Below are positions 26,180 through 34,534 of a stretch of 51,050 bases of DNA, piece by piece. Below the pieces are notes generated by a model. It was not told the DNA's origin, did no database searches, and was given only the letters and a program-made list of their open reading frames with translations. The DNA comes from Coriobacteriales bacterium (GTDB taxonomy: Bacteria; Actinomycetota; Coriobacteriia; Coriobacteriales; UBA8131). The stretch spans positions 1 to 51,050 of the forward strand of contig JAITRZ010000016.1 of NCBI GenBank assembly GCA_031288185.1. Direction: 5' to 3'. The position numbers and the translations under genes are program-made. Within the stretch, counting starts at the first letter, position 1. Every line of letters begins with the position of its first letter.

Positions 26180-27247
26180 TTGAAACATGTTCACGAAATC
26201 ATCGGCTCCTGTGAGGAGAATCTGTTTGACGCCGCTTTGAAGATGGTTACGTCCGGTCAGCCGTTGCGCGAGGCCATCGACATGATCATTTCAGCTCAAA
26301 ACGGCGCTTTAATCTGTATTGGTGATGTGCAAAACATCCTGATGCTTGGCAACGGCGGTTTTCGCATTGACGCTCCAGTTAGTCCGCAGCGCCTGTTTGA
26401 GCTGTCCAAGATGGACGGTTCGATAGTTTTAAGCGGTGACCTCAAGCAAATAATTTGCGCCAATTTTCACCTCAACCCTGACCCCGACATCATCACCGCC
26501 GAAACCGGTATGCGCCACCGTAGCGCCGCGCGCACCTCGGCCCAGACTGATGCCATTGTGATAGCCATCTCAAAGCGCCGCAACCAAACTACGCTGTATC
26601 GACAGGGAGAGGGTGTAACCCTGGATTCCGACGAGATCCTGCTGCAAAAGAGTAATCAGGGGCTTTTGGCCCTTCAACACCTGCGCAATAATCTGGAGCG
26701 CGCCTCGATACGCCTGAGCTTTCTTGAAATGGACGACATCTCAACGGTTGCCGATGTCGCAGAGCTTATTATCCGCTATGTTCGTTTGATAAATCTGGCG
26801 GTCGAGACTGAGCGTTTTATCGACTTTTTGGGTGACAACAGCGGATTGTTGCGCAATCAGCTTGACGAGATTGTCAGCGGCCTGGTAGACAGCTTTACGC
26901 TGGTTATCCGTGACTACGCGGCATCTCCTGACCTGCAGGAAGCCCGCAAGACCATTAACGCGCTTCTTAATCTGTTTCCTCAGCCCACCAATAAGGATGT
27001 GCTTTTTCTGCTTGGCTACAGCCAGGAACTGGCAGACGAGGATCACTGGTCGCCACGCGGTTTCAGGGCCATTTCGCGTATTTCGATGCTGGATGAAGAG
27101 GCTGTAGCGCGCATCATTGATGAATACGGCTCGCTTTCTGCCATCGTGAGTGATTCAAAAGAAGGCTTTGACCGTATGGGCGAGCTGGGTATTGATAATG
27201 TTCGGGCCATTGCCAAAAGCTTCATGCAGTTGCGTTCGACCATCTAA
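26180..27247 (+). CDS. disA: DNA integrity scanning diadenylate cyclase DisA
   Basis: A protein of 355 residues that makes cyclic di-AMP from two ATP. The N-terminal DAC domain (about 1-150) has the Asp of the DGA motif in MDGSIVL (Ala replaced by Ser) and GMRHRSA for the usual GTRHRTA. The Asp and both Arg and His remain. A helical middle region (about 150-290) and a C-terminal RuvA-like HhH DNA-binding domain (about 290-355) complete the DisA layout, which forms an octamer that scans branched DNA. The TTG at 26180 has CGGAGG eight bases upstream. The next gene is ispD, 29 bases downstream. Confidence 0.95.
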   Translation: MKHVHEIIGSCEENLFDAALKMVTSGQPLREAIDMIISAQNGALICIGDVQNILMLGNGGFRIDAPVSPQRLFELSKMDGSIVLSGDLKQIICANFHLNPDPDIITAETGMRHRSAARTSAQTDAIVIAISKRRNQTTLYRQGEGVTLDSDEILLQKSNQGLLALQHLRNNLERASIRLSFLEMDDISTVADVAELIIRYVRLINLAVETERFIDFLGDNSGLLRNQLDEIVSGLVDSFTLVIRDYAASPDLQEARKTINALLNLFPQPTNKDVLFLLGYSQELADEDHWSPRGFRAISRISMLDEEAVARIIDEYGSLSAIVSDSKEGFDRMGELGIDNVRAIAKSFMQLRSTI

Positions 27248-27276
27248 GTGCCCTGACCCTGACCGGACGCCTGCTC

Positions 27277-28338
27277 ATGAATCCCGCCCTGCCCTTTCCC
27301 ACGCTTCTAACTGAAGCTGACCGTCACGCTCTGGCCGCTGGGTTGCCTGCCGCTGCTGTTGCCGGGCCGTCTGTCACTGCTGCCACCGCTGGGTTGCCTG
27401 CCGCTGCCACTGAATCTGCCACCAGGCCGTTTGCCGCCACTCCTGCCGCGCTTTTTGGCGCAGAGGTAGCGGGTGCTCGAAGAGACATCCACAACAAACA
27501 GACACTGCGTCACAACAGTGGCGACCCGGTGGTTGGTCCTTCAGTGCTGGCTCAACCTGAATTTATCGCCCATAGAGAAAATCTGGACTCTCTGGCCAGC
27601 GCGCTGTTATCCTTGCAGGGCAAGGTCGCTTCTACACCACACACCGCAGCGGTTATCCTTGCCGGCGGCAGTGGCGAACGCTATGGCCGTTTTGGCGGCA
27701 AACAAACGTTGGAAATTTTAGGAAAACCTATCTTAACCTGGAGCGCCGAGGCTTTTGATGCTGTGGCCGACGTTGGCCTTATTGTTGTTGCTTGTCCACC
27801 GGAGCGTATGGAGGAATACTGTCGGGTGGCCATTGATGCCTTTCCCTTTGTAACACCGGTGGTGATGGCGCCAGCTGGTGAACTGCGTCAGGAATCTGCC
27901 TTTTCAGCCCTTTCGATGGTGCCCCAGGAGTTTGAGCTCATCGCTATTCATGACGGTGCCCGGCCCCTCGTTACCCCGGCCCTGATAGAACACGCCATCG
28001 CTGCGGTGCGTGGCAGTGTAGACAATGATGGGGCTGTTGTTGGCTACCCGGCCATTGACACTCTTAAAATTGTTAGCGAACAACATATAATTGGCACACC
28101 GGATCGCTCGGCATTCTGGACCGCTCAGACTCCCCAGGTGTTCAGGGCGCCCATCTTGCGTGAAGCCCATCGCACCGCCTTAACTGAGGGCTTTGTTGGA
28201 ACTGACGATTCCTCGCTGGTTGAGCGCATCGGCGGCAAGGTTGCGCTGGTACAGGGTCCGCGTGACAATATCAAAATTACGGTGCCAGAGGATACGGTAG
28301 CCGTAGAAGCCGGCCTGCGTAAACGGCGTCGGGGATAG
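27277..28338 (+). CDS. ispD: 2-C-methyl-D-erythritol 4-phosphate cytidylyltransferase with N-terminal extension
   Basis: Residues about 122-350 are a complete IspD: ILAGGSGERYG for CTP binding, GKQ, then HDGARPLV near 225 and the C-terminal DDSSLVERIGGKV. It makes CDP-methylerythritol in the MEP isoprenoid pathway, just before IspF, encoded downstream. The first 120 residues are an Ala/Pro/Thr-rich low-complexity extension with a repeated AGLPAAA unit, absent from typical IspD (about 230 residues). The ATG at 27277 follows disA by 29 bases with only GGACG upstream. A TTG near 27615 could give a standard-length enzyme but has no ribosome site, so the true start is uncertain. Confidence 0.9.
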   Translation: MNPALPFPTLLTEADRHALAAGLPAAAVAGPSVTAATAGLPAAATESATRPFAATPAALFGAEVAGARRDIHNKQTLRHNSGDPVVGPSVLAQPEFIAHRENLDSLASALLSLQGKVASTPHTAAVILAGGSGERYGRFGGKQTLEILGKPILTWSAEAFDAVADVGLIVVACPPERMEEYCRVAIDAFPFVTPVVMAPAGELRQESAFSALSMVPQEFELIAIHDGARPLVTPALIEHAIAAVRGSVDNDGAVVGYPAIDTLKIVSEQHIIGTPDRSAFWTAQTPQVFRAPILREAHRTALTEGFVGTDDSSLVERIGGKVALVQGPRDNIKITVPEDTVAVEAGLRKRRRG

Positions 28339-28472
28339 GCCCTGGATGCCCTTAGAGGCGCTGTTTTGCGGCCTTGTTTGAAGCCGGCCTGTGCAAATAA
28401 AGCCTGGGGTAACTATGCGGTTGTTGCCACGTAGCCCAGGCGAACCGGTCTGTGTAAACAATGTCAGGGGTA
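28306..28472. repeat. Three decayed copies of the ispD 3' end
   Basis: The last 33 bases of ispD (28306-28338, GAAGCCGGCCTG...GGGGATA) recur downstream at 28380-28412 and 28441-28472 as GAAGCCGGCCTGTGCAAATA and CGAACCGGTCTGTGTAAACA, both ending GGGGTAAC. The rest of the gap up to ispF holds no gene. Confidence 0.75.
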
Positions 28473-28544
28473 ACACAGGAAATCCCTCAGTGGCATCGCT
28501 GGATTTTTATCGTGTCTTTATCCTCATGAGAAAGTGAGCGGGTT

Positions 28545-29042
28545 GTGCGAATTGGGATTGGTATAGATGTTCACGCTTTTGCGGTTGCGCAGGAAAAACG
28601 GCCCTTACTGCTGGGCGGTGTGCGCATTGACCATGAGTGTGGCCTGGCTGGCCATTCTGACGCTGATGTGCTAACGCACGCAGTGATGGATGCCCTGCTG
28701 GGAGCGGCCCGGCATGGTGACATTGGGGAGCTGTTTCCCAGCGACAATCCCGCTTACCTGGGGGCGGATTCTCTGGTTTTGCTTGCCGGGGTGCGGGATC
28801 TACTCAAACAGGACGGCTGGCTGGTAGAGGATATAGACTGCGTGATAATCGCCCAACGGCCTCACCTGGCGCCCTATCGGCAGCACATGCGTCAAAACAT
28901 CGCAGGCGTGCTGGAGATGAACCCCGCCAATGTTGGCATCAAGGCTACAACCAGCGACTATCTGGGATTTGAGGGTCGCGAGGAAGGCATATCAGCCTAT
29001 GCGATGGCGCTTCTTCGTCACCCTGATTCCCATAAACAGTAA
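28545..29042 (+). CDS. ispF: 2-C-methyl-D-erythritol 2,4-cyclodiphosphate synthase
   Basis: A protein of 165 residues, the usual length. GIDVHAF near the N-terminus gives the zinc ligands Asp and His, HSDADVLTHAVMDALLGA follows, and the C-terminal KATTSDYLGFEGREEGI has the Thr-Thr and Glu of the active site. It closes the cyclic diphosphate in the MEP pathway. Residues ELFPSD replace the more usual FPDTD. The GTG at 28545 is preceded by a weak GAGCGG. It follows ispD by 206 bases across the repeat-bearing gap. Confidence 0.95.
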   Translation: MRIGIGIDVHAFAVAQEKRPLLLGGVRIDHECGLAGHSDADVLTHAVMDALLGAARHGDIGELFPSDNPAYLGADSLVLLAGVRDLLKQDGWLVEDIDCVIIAQRPHLAPYRQHMRQNIAGVLEMNPANVGIKATTSDYLGFEGREEGISAYAMALLRHPDSHKQ

Positions 29043-29076
29043 AATAGACCCCATGCGACCTTTGTGTGGGAAGCAT

Positions 29077-29119
29077 AGTCAGGCGCTACGCGGTAAGTAG
29101 TCAAGCGCCGCACGGTGAG
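29077..29119. repeat. 21-bp tandem repeat after ispF
   Basis: AGTCAGGCGCTACGCGGTAAG (29077-29097) is followed by a decayed copy at 29099-29119, AGTCAAGCGCCGCACGGTGAG. It lies 35 bases behind the ispF stop and 54 before the cysE start. Confidence 0.75.
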
Positions 29120-29172
29120 CCTGGCGCCCAACTTTGTGTTGGTTGTGGGTTTTCAACAAGGAGCGTGAGCCA

Positions 29173-30069
29173 ATGTTCAGCCGTTTGAGAGAGGACATAG
29201 CAGCCGTTCAGGAGCGTGATCCCGCTGCCACTTCTGCGGCCAGCGTGCTGATCAACTATCCGGGGGTGCAGGCTATCTGCGCCCATCGCTTTGAACATTT
29301 TCTCTGGAACTGTGGCCGCCGCGGCATCGCCCGTTTTCTCAGCCAATGCACACGCTTTTTCACCGGCGTTGAGATTCACCCGGCCGCCCGGTTTGGTCGG
29401 CGGGTGTTCATTGACCACGGCATGGGCGTAATTGTTGGCGAAACCGCCGTGGTTGGCAACGACGTCACCCTGTTTCAAGGCGTTACGTTGGGCGGAACCG
29501 GCAAGGAACAGGGAAAACGCCATCCCAATATAGAAGACGGTGCCATTATTGGCGTGGGCGCGGCGGTGTTGGGCAATATTACCGTGGGCGCGCGCACCAA
29601 GGTGGGTGGGGGAGCGGTTGTGGTGGACAATGTGCCCGCAGACTGCACGGTAGTTGGAGTGCCAGGGCATGTGGTGGTACAAAACGGTATTCGTATCTGC
29701 CCTGCCGATCCCTTCAGGCGTGAGCTTTTGCCTGATCCGGTAGAAGAACAGCTGCTGGCTCTAACCGCGCGGGTCACCGAGTTGGAGACCCATAGCCTGG
29801 CCCTGCCGCCTGGTACCTCCAACGCCGAACTGGCCAGGCTTTCAGCCCGTCTGGACACCCTGGAAGCTGAACTTGACGCCCTGGTAGCTGCCCAGCACAT
29901 CGCTCAGGGCGCGAGCGAAAAGCATCGGTCTCAGGCCGGAAAGAACAAAGGTAAGATGAAGAAGGATAAGCACAAGCCAAAGAAAAACGGGTCAGTCGCG
30001 TGCGGGCACAGAGGAATACCTGCTTCGCAACAGACAAACCTGAATGGAGATGGTGATGCGCGTCTATAA
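29173..30069 (+). CDS. cysE: Serine O-acetyltransferase with Lys-rich tail
   Basis: A protein of 298 residues. The core (about 1-175) has the serine acetyltransferase pattern: HRFEHFLW, the left-handed beta helix with GVEIHPAARFGRRVFIDHG, GETAVVGNDVTLFQGVTLGG, and PNIEDGAIIGVGAAVLG. It makes O-acetylserine for cysteine synthesis. Behind it comes a coiled-coil stretch (about 185-240) and a Lys/Gly-rich tail (GKNKGKMKKDKHKPKK) not found in standard enzymes. The ATG at 29173 is used because AAGGAG lies upstream; an in-frame extension to 29134 has no such site. Its end overlaps cysS by 14 bases, so cysteine synthesis and cysteine charging are coupled. Confidence 0.93.
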   Translation: MFSRLREDIAAVQERDPAATSAASVLINYPGVQAICAHRFEHFLWNCGRRGIARFLSQCTRFFTGVEIHPAARFGRRVFIDHGMGVIVGETAVVGNDVTLFQGVTLGGTGKEQGKRHPNIEDGAIIGVGAAVLGNITVGARTKVGGGAVVVDNVPADCTVVGVPGHVVVQNGIRICPADPFRRELLPDPVEEQLLALTARVTELETHSLALPPGTSNAELARLSARLDTLEAELDALVAAQHIAQGASEKHRSQAGKNKGKMKKDKHKPKKNGSVACGHRGIPASQQTNLNGDGDARL

Positions 30070-31774
30070 CACGTTAAGCCGTCGCAAAGAGGAATTTGTG
30101 CCGATTCGCCCCGGGCGGGTGGGCTTTTACCTCTGCGGGCCCACCGTCTACAACTACATCCATATTGGCAATGCACGCACCTTTCTGAGCTTTGACGTGA
30201 TCCGTCGCTACCTTGAGTATGTGGGTTATGAGGTGGAGTATGTACAAAACATCACCGATATTGACGATAAGATAATCGAGCGCGCCGCCCGTCAGGGATG
30301 TACACCGGCGGCATTGGCGCGTGAATATACCCAATCCTTTCTTGACTCCATGCGCCGTCTTGGCATCAAAGAACCCACGCTGCAACCAAAGGCAACGGAG
30401 GAGATTCCGGCGATGATCGCGCTTATCGAGTGTCTACTGGCTGGCGATCACGCATATCAGGTGGATGGGGACGTGTACTTTGCGGTGCGCTCCTATAAGG
30501 ACTACGGAAGGCTTTCTGGCCGAAAGGTGGACGAGTTGCGCAGTGGTGCCCGGGTTCAGGTGGACGAGCGCAAGCGTGACCCCTTGGATTTTGCGCTCTG
30601 GAAGGCCGCTAAGCCCGGTGAGCCAGCCTGGGACTCGCCTTGGGGAAAGGGTCGGCCCGGCTGGCATATCGAGTGTTCAGCGATGAGTGTCAAATACCTG
30701 GGCGATCCCTTCGATATACATGCTGGAGGCGACGACCTGGTGTTTCCCCATCATGAAAATGAGCTGGCCCAGAGCGAGGCTTGTTCTCACGCCGGTTTTG
30801 CCAACTACTGGCTGCACGGCGGTATGGTGACGATAGGCAGCGAGAAAATGTCTAAAAGCGAAGACAATTTTACGTTGCTCAAAGATGTCTTGTGCCAGGT
30901 TAGCGCGCCGGCCCTGCGCCTGCTGATGCTGCAAACCCACTACCGCAGTCCCTTTGACTACTCGCCGGAGCGTTTACGTGAGGCCAACGCCGCGTTGGAG
31001 CGTGTCACGAGCGCGCTCACCAACATGCGCTGGTCAGCTGCCAGCTTGCCCACCGACTCTATCGCTATTGTTAACGCTACCGGCACCGTATCGGACAGCG
31101 TACCCTCTGACATTAGCGATTCTGCACCTTTGGGCGCGCGTATGGTTGGCAGCCCCGTGCCAGAGCGCGCGTCTGTAGAACGTGTTGGTCACGCGTCTCA
31201 GGCCATGCCTTCAGATGCGCGGCTGGCAGACCTTTATCGACCCCGTATCGCGACCACGCAACCAAAGTTAGACAAAGCTGCCGTTTTGCTGACCGATGAT
31301 ATACCAGGCGACGAGGCGGGTTCTGTAGCCTTGGCCCAACAACGCTTTAGGCAGGCAATGGATGATGACTTTAATACCGCTCAAGCCTTGGCTGCCATTT
31401 TTGAATTAATCAGCGCCGGCAATAAGCTGGCGGCAAACCTGCAAAAGGTCAGCGATGCGGCAGAACTGGAGCGTATTCGCACGGCCGTTATTGAGCTTTT
31501 GGGGGTGCTGGGCATTGAGCTGGAACACAGCGATACCACGGGCTGGCAGGGTGATAGCCAAGCGGTGTTGGCGCTGGCCGCCAAACTGCTTGATTACACA
31601 GGCGGGGATGAGCGCGAAGCCCTGGACGCGCTGCTGGAACTGCGCGCTTTGGCGCGGTCTGACAAAAACTGGGATTTGGCGGATAAAGTGCGTGATAATT
31701 TAGCACAATATGGCTTTATCATTGAGGATACTCCCCAGGGGCAGCGTCTGGTGAGCAAGAAGAACGGGCGCTAG
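30056..31774 (+). CDS. cysS: Cysteinyl-tRNA synthetase with a large internal insertion
   Basis: A class I synthetase of 572 residues, about 100 more than usual. The HIGH-like motif is in [16 protein letters not shown] near 25-40, the zinc ligands are in the first Cys, WHIECSAM and HHENE, and KMSKS reads [10 protein letters not shown] near 265. Between the catalytic part and the C-terminal DALR-like helices lies a Ser/Pro/Ala-rich insertion (about 335-420) of low complexity. The ATG at 30056 has GGAG six bases upstream; 30044 and 30050 are in-frame alternatives. It overlaps the cysE end. Confidence 0.95.
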   Translation: MRVYNTLSRRKEEFVPIRPGRVGFYLCGPTVYNYIHIGNARTFLSFDVIRRYLEYVGYEVEYVQNITDIDDKIIERAARQGCTPAALAREYTQSFLDSMRRLGIKEPTLQPKATEEIPAMIALIECLLAGDHAYQVDGDVYFAVRSYKDYGRLSGRKVDELRSGARVQVDERKRDPLDFALWKAAKPGEPAWDSPWGKGRPGWHIECSAMSVKYLGDPFDIHAGGDDLVFPHHENELAQSEACSHAGFANYWLHGGMVTIGSEKMSKSEDNFTLLKDVLCQVSAPALRLLMLQTHYRSPFDYSPERLREANAALERVTSALTNMRWSAASLPTDSIAIVNATGTVSDSVPSDISDSAPLGARMVGSPVPERASVERVGHASQAMPSDARLADLYRPRIATTQPKLDKAAVLLTDDIPGDEAGSVALAQQRFRQAMDDDFNTAQALAAIFELISAGNKLAANLQKVSDAAELERIRTAVIELLGVLGIELEHSDTTGWQGDSQAVLALAAKLLDYTGGDEREALDALLELRALARSDKNWDLADKVRDNLAQYGFIIEDTPQGQRLVSKKNGR

Positions 31775-31891
31775 AGGCAGCGTGTCCTGCCTAACCAGCA
31801 CCGGTGTCTTTTTGACTTTGCTGTCCCCGCACTTGCCAAGAGGCAGCGTGTCCTGTCTAACCAGTACCCGTATCTTCAAGGTGGATTTTGC
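31773..31891. repeat. Direct repeat spanning the cysS stop codon
   Basis: AGAGGCAGCGTGTCCTG starts at 31773, inside the cysS TAG, and recurs at 31839; likeness continues for about 50 bases through CTAACCAG and ends TTTGCTG in both copies. The second copy runs to just before the ribosome site of the methyltransferase gene. Confidence 0.8.
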
Positions 31892-31905
31892 TGATAGGAG
31901 GTACG

Positions 31906-32466
31906 ATGCGCCAGTGGCGATCCCAAAGTCAGGAACATGATGAAACGCCCTACCATTACCAGTACGCAACATTGTTTGACCTCATTGGTCTGGCCCGTGG
32001 CAAAGAAGAGGCTCTGGTGGTTGTTTTGGATCACCTGACTGATGTCGGCAATCTTGGTGCCATCATTCGGAGTGCCGAGATAGTGGGAGCCACCGGCCTG
32101 TTGATTCCCAACCGCCGGGCTGCCCACGTTAACAGCACGGTTTTTCGTACGTCAGCAGGAGCGGTGGAATATCTGCGCGTTGCCCGTGAGGCGAACATCG
32201 CCGCCTCATTGCGCCGCCTGAAGGACGAAGGTTTTTGGGTGGGCGCGGCCACCAGCGACCAGACGGCACAAAACCTCTGGTCAGCGCCCCTTACGGGGCG
32301 ATTGGCGGTGGTAATGGGTGCCGAGGACAAGGGCATCTCGCGTCTGGTACATGAGTGCTGTGACTTTGACTTTAGGCTGCCCCAGCGTGGCTTTACGCCC
32401 TCCCTAAATGTGGCCCAGGCATTCAGCGTCATAGCTTATGAGTGGCTCCGGCGCCAGCAGACGTGA
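31906..32466 (+). CDS. SpoU/TrmH-family RNA 2'-O-methyltransferase (RlmB-like)
   Basis: A protein of 186 residues that consists of the SPOUT catalytic domain. Motif 1 is DHLTDVGNLGAIIRSAE with the key Asn and Arg, motif 2 is VMGAEDKGIS, and motif 3 is LPQRGFTPSLNVAQAFSV. It should methylate a ribose in rRNA or tRNA using S-adenosylmethionine. The L30e-like substrate-binding domain at the N-terminus of RlmB is missing, so the target is unclear; position after cysS is typical of RlmB-type enzymes. The ATG at 31906 has GGAGG four bases upstream. Confidence 0.88.
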   Translation: MRQWRSQSQEHDETPYHYQYATLFDLIGLARGKEEALVVVLDHLTDVGNLGAIIRSAEIVGATGLLIPNRRAAHVNSTVFRTSAGAVEYLRVAREANIAASLRRLKDEGFWVGAATSDQTAQNLWSAPLTGRLAVVMGAEDKGISRLVHECCDFDFRLPQRGFTPSLNVAQAFSVIAYEWLRRQQT

Positions 32467-32674
32467 TTGCTTAACGTGCCGGCAGCGCTCGGCACCAAAA
32501 GCATCCAGCGCTCCTTTCCCGGCAGGCTCCGTTGTACCGTGCGGCTGGCTATGGTTTGTCGTGCTACAATGGCGCCGGCCAAACTGCCAGACATAAAAAG
32601 CCCGTCGGGTGTGCTGTTGACCAAGCGGTTGGCCGCTTATTGTCCCTTTGGTAGCAACCAGGATTTGAGTTGAG
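32467..32674 (+). promoter_or_regulatory. Gap with extended -10 promoter candidate
   Basis: TGCTACAAT at 32562-32570 is an extended -10 element (TGnTACAAT), about 105 bases before the small membrane protein gene. No -35 consensus is seen at 16-18 bases, which extended -10 promoters do not need. No other feature is visible. Confidence 0.4.
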
Positions 32675-33055
32675 ATGAAAAAGCAGATAACCGCCTACCG
32701 AGCCTATCTGGATGAAGAACTTGCCCAGGCGCAGGGTTCTGCGGCATTGCGGCTTCTTGAACAGTATGAACTGCGCCTTGCTGATTTCAAACACGAGCGG
32801 TTGATCCATCTGCTCGTAACCCTGTTCTTTGCTGGCGCGACCCTGCTGCTCCTGCTGTTTACTGTGGCTCTAGCTCCGGCTTCTCTGGCGGGCGACCCTG
32901 GGCTGGCCCCGCATGTTGGCATTGGTCTTGTGCTTCTGTTGCTCATATTTCTCATAGTTGACGTGTTTTATGTCAGCTACTACTTTTTTCTGGAAAACTC
33001 ACTGCAGCAGCTCTACACCTACCGCGACCGCCTGTGGCGCGCCGCAGCGTCCTAA
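32675..33055 (+). CDS. Small membrane protein, two transmembrane segments, function unknown
   Basis: A protein of 126 residues that I do not recognise. Residues 1-40 form a charged, Glu/Arg-rich amphipathic helix (possible coiled coil), about 45-70 and 78-102 are hydrophobic helices joined by a Pro/Gly-rich loop, and an aromatic, charged tail follows. The ATG at 32675 is preceded by GAGTTGAG, a weak ribosome site. It lies between the methyltransferase and the str operon promoter. Its last codons and stop are the first copy of a 25-bp tandem repeat. Confidence 0.7.
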   Translation: MKKQITAYRAYLDEELAQAQGSAALRLLEQYELRLADFKHERLIHLLVTLFFAGATLLLLLFTVALAPASLAGDPGLAPHVGIGLVLLLLIFLIVDVFYVSYYFFLENSLQQLYTYRDRLWRAAAS

Positions 33056-33122
33056 CAACGCCTCTGCCGCAGCGTCCTAGCGGTACTTCTGCCGCAGCGT
33101 CCTAACAACGCCTCTGCCGCAG
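33041..33122. repeat. 25-bp tandem repeat that includes the stop codon of the gene before
   Basis: GCCGCAGCGTCCTA starts at 33041, 33066 and 33091, with a partial fourth copy at 33116, an exact 25-base period. The first copy encodes the end of the small membrane protein (AAS and the TAA). Copies one and three are identical over AACAACGCCTCT. Confidence 0.95.
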
Positions 33123-33169
33123 CCGCACCTGGCGGCCACACCCGGTGGCCACACCCGGCGGCGTGGCAT

Positions 33170-33198
33170 TTGACACCCAGCGCTTTTGTTGCTACAAT
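33170..33198 (+). promoter_or_regulatory. Consensus promoter of the str-S10-spc operon
   Basis: TTGACA (33170-33175), 17 bases, then TACAAT (33193-33198) with TG two bases before it. It is a near-perfect primary sigma-factor promoter, as expected for ribosomal genes. Transcription should start near 33205, about 360 bases before rpsL. Confidence 0.85.
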
Positions 33199-33564
33199 CC
33201 CGCACTGCGCCTTTTTAAGGGCGCGGTTTTATGTGCGAAAAAAGCCACGCAATCAAAGCCTGCCTGGCATTGCTGTTGCTGGGCAAGGTTGCTGTCTGAG
33301 CTCAATTGCCCTGACTCAAAACCCAGGTGAGCCATCGCGTTCAACAGGCCCTTTGGTCTTAACGTGGCCTGCCTGTTTGGCGCTCCAGCACAGATTGTGC
33401 CTGCGCGTTCACGCTGGGCTCCTGAACCGGCCAGCGATTTCGCCCGTGGGCAGCAACCAGGCCAGCGGTTTTAACCAGATTGTCAGCGGCAGCCTGAACC
33501 GGCCAGCGATTTCACCAGCGGCCACCATGCCACCAGGCACCTAACAGAAACGTAAGGAGTAGAT
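33199..33564 (+). other. Long untranslated leader of rpsL with internal repeats
   Basis: About 360 bases between promoter and rpsL contain no credible gene. CCTGAACCGGCCAGCGATTTC occurs at about 33421-33441 and again near 33490-33511, and AACCAGGCCAGCGGTTTTAACC between them is a third, weaker version. Such length would allow attenuation or ribosomal-protein binding, but no terminator hairpin with a T-run is seen here. Confidence 0.5.
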
Positions 33565-33936
33565 TTGCCAACCATTAACCAGCTGGTACGCAAGAGCCGC
33601 CAAAAGGCGGTGGAAAAAAAGAAAACACCCGCGCTTAAATCCAATCCCCAAAAGCGTGGCGTTTGTACGCGCGTCTACACCACTACTCCCAAAAAACCTA
33701 ATTCTGCGTTGCGCAAGGTCTGCCGTGTTCGGCTGGTTAATGGCATGGAGGTAACAGCGTATATCCCCGGCATTGGCCACAATCTACAGGAGCACTCAAT
33801 GGTGTTGATTCGCGGCGGCCGGGTGCGAGACTTGCCCGGTGTGCGTTATAAGGTTATTCGTGGCGCTTTAGATTGTGCTCCGGTAGCCAACCGCATGCAG
33901 GCTCGTTCTCGCTATGGCACCAAGAAGCCCAAGTAA
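33565..33936 (+). CDS. rpsL: 30S ribosomal protein S12
   Basis: A protein of 123 residues that belongs to the decoding centre. [11 protein letters not shown] at the start and [18 protein letters not shown] in the middle are family hallmarks; the Lys of PKKPNS is the position changed in streptomycin-resistant mutants and is unmutated here. [20 protein letters not shown] follows. The TTG at 33565 has AAGGAG five bases upstream. It is first in the str operon, and a terminator-like hairpin separates it from rpsG. Confidence 0.98.
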   Translation: MPTINQLVRKSRQKAVEKKKTPALKSNPQKRGVCTRVYTTTPKKPNSALRKVCRVRLVNGMEVTAYIPGIGHNLQEHSMVLIRGGRVRDLPGVRYKVIRGALDCAPVANRMQARSRYGTKKPK

Positions 33937-33952
33937 TAGGAAAGCTACACCG

Positions 33953-33981
33953 GGTACCTGTCTGGCAGGTGCCTTTTTATT
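33953..33981 (+). terminator. Intrinsic terminator/attenuator between rpsL and rpsG
   Basis: GGTACCTG (33953-33960) pairs with CAGGTGCC (33966-33973) around TCTGG, eight pairs with one G-T, followed by TTTTTATT. It is a textbook rho-independent terminator within the operon. Partial read-through would make rpsL more abundant than downstream messages. Confidence 0.75.
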
Positions 33982-34002
33982 GTTTGGAGAAAGGAATCCC
34001 AC

Positions 34003-34473
34003 ATGCCACGAAGGGCAGCGGCAGAGCGCAGGGAAATAGGCCCTGACGCAACCTACAACAACCGGCTGGTTACCCAGCTTATCAATAAGGTGCTTTCAGA
34101 TGGCAAAAAGTCCGTCGCCGAAGGCATCGTCTATGGTTCCTTTGAGATTGTCGCGGAAAAAAGCGGCCAGGATCCTCTCACCGTCTTCAAAAAGGCCATG
34201 GACAATGTGCGTCCCACTTTGGAGGTTAAGCCCAAGCGGGTAGGTGGTGCCACCTATCAGGTTCCCATGGAAGTCAACAGCCGTCGTGCTACCACCTTAG
34301 CTGTGCGCTGGATAGTTGACTTTTCACGCAAACGTCGCGAAAAAACCATGCACCAGCGTCTGGCGGCTGAAATACTGGATGCCTCCAACGGCCTGGGTGC
34401 CTCAGTTAAAAAGCGCGAGGACATCTTTAAGATGGCTGAAGCCAACCGAGCCTTTTCACACTATCGTTGGTAA
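34003..34473 (+). CDS. rpsG: 30S ribosomal protein S7
   Basis: A protein of 156 residues of the usual length that nucleates assembly of the 30S head. It starts [15 protein letters not shown] and holds [20 protein letters not shown] and [14 protein letters not shown]-like [20 protein letters not shown], with the C-terminal [20 protein letters not shown] upstream of the ATG at 34003 is a good ribosome site. It lies after the rpsL terminator and before fusA. Confidence 0.98.
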   Translation: MPRRAAAERREIGPDATYNNRLVTQLINKVLSDGKKSVAEGIVYGSFEIVAEKSGQDPLTVFKKAMDNVRPTLEVKPKRVGGATYQVPMEVNSRRATTLAVRWIVDFSRKRREKTMHQRLAAEILDASNGLGASVKKREDIFKMAEANRAFSHYRW

Positions 34474-34534
34474 AGCAGCCAACCGTTACCGGCCAGAGAT
34501 AACAAGACAGGATACAGGCGGAACACAACGACCC

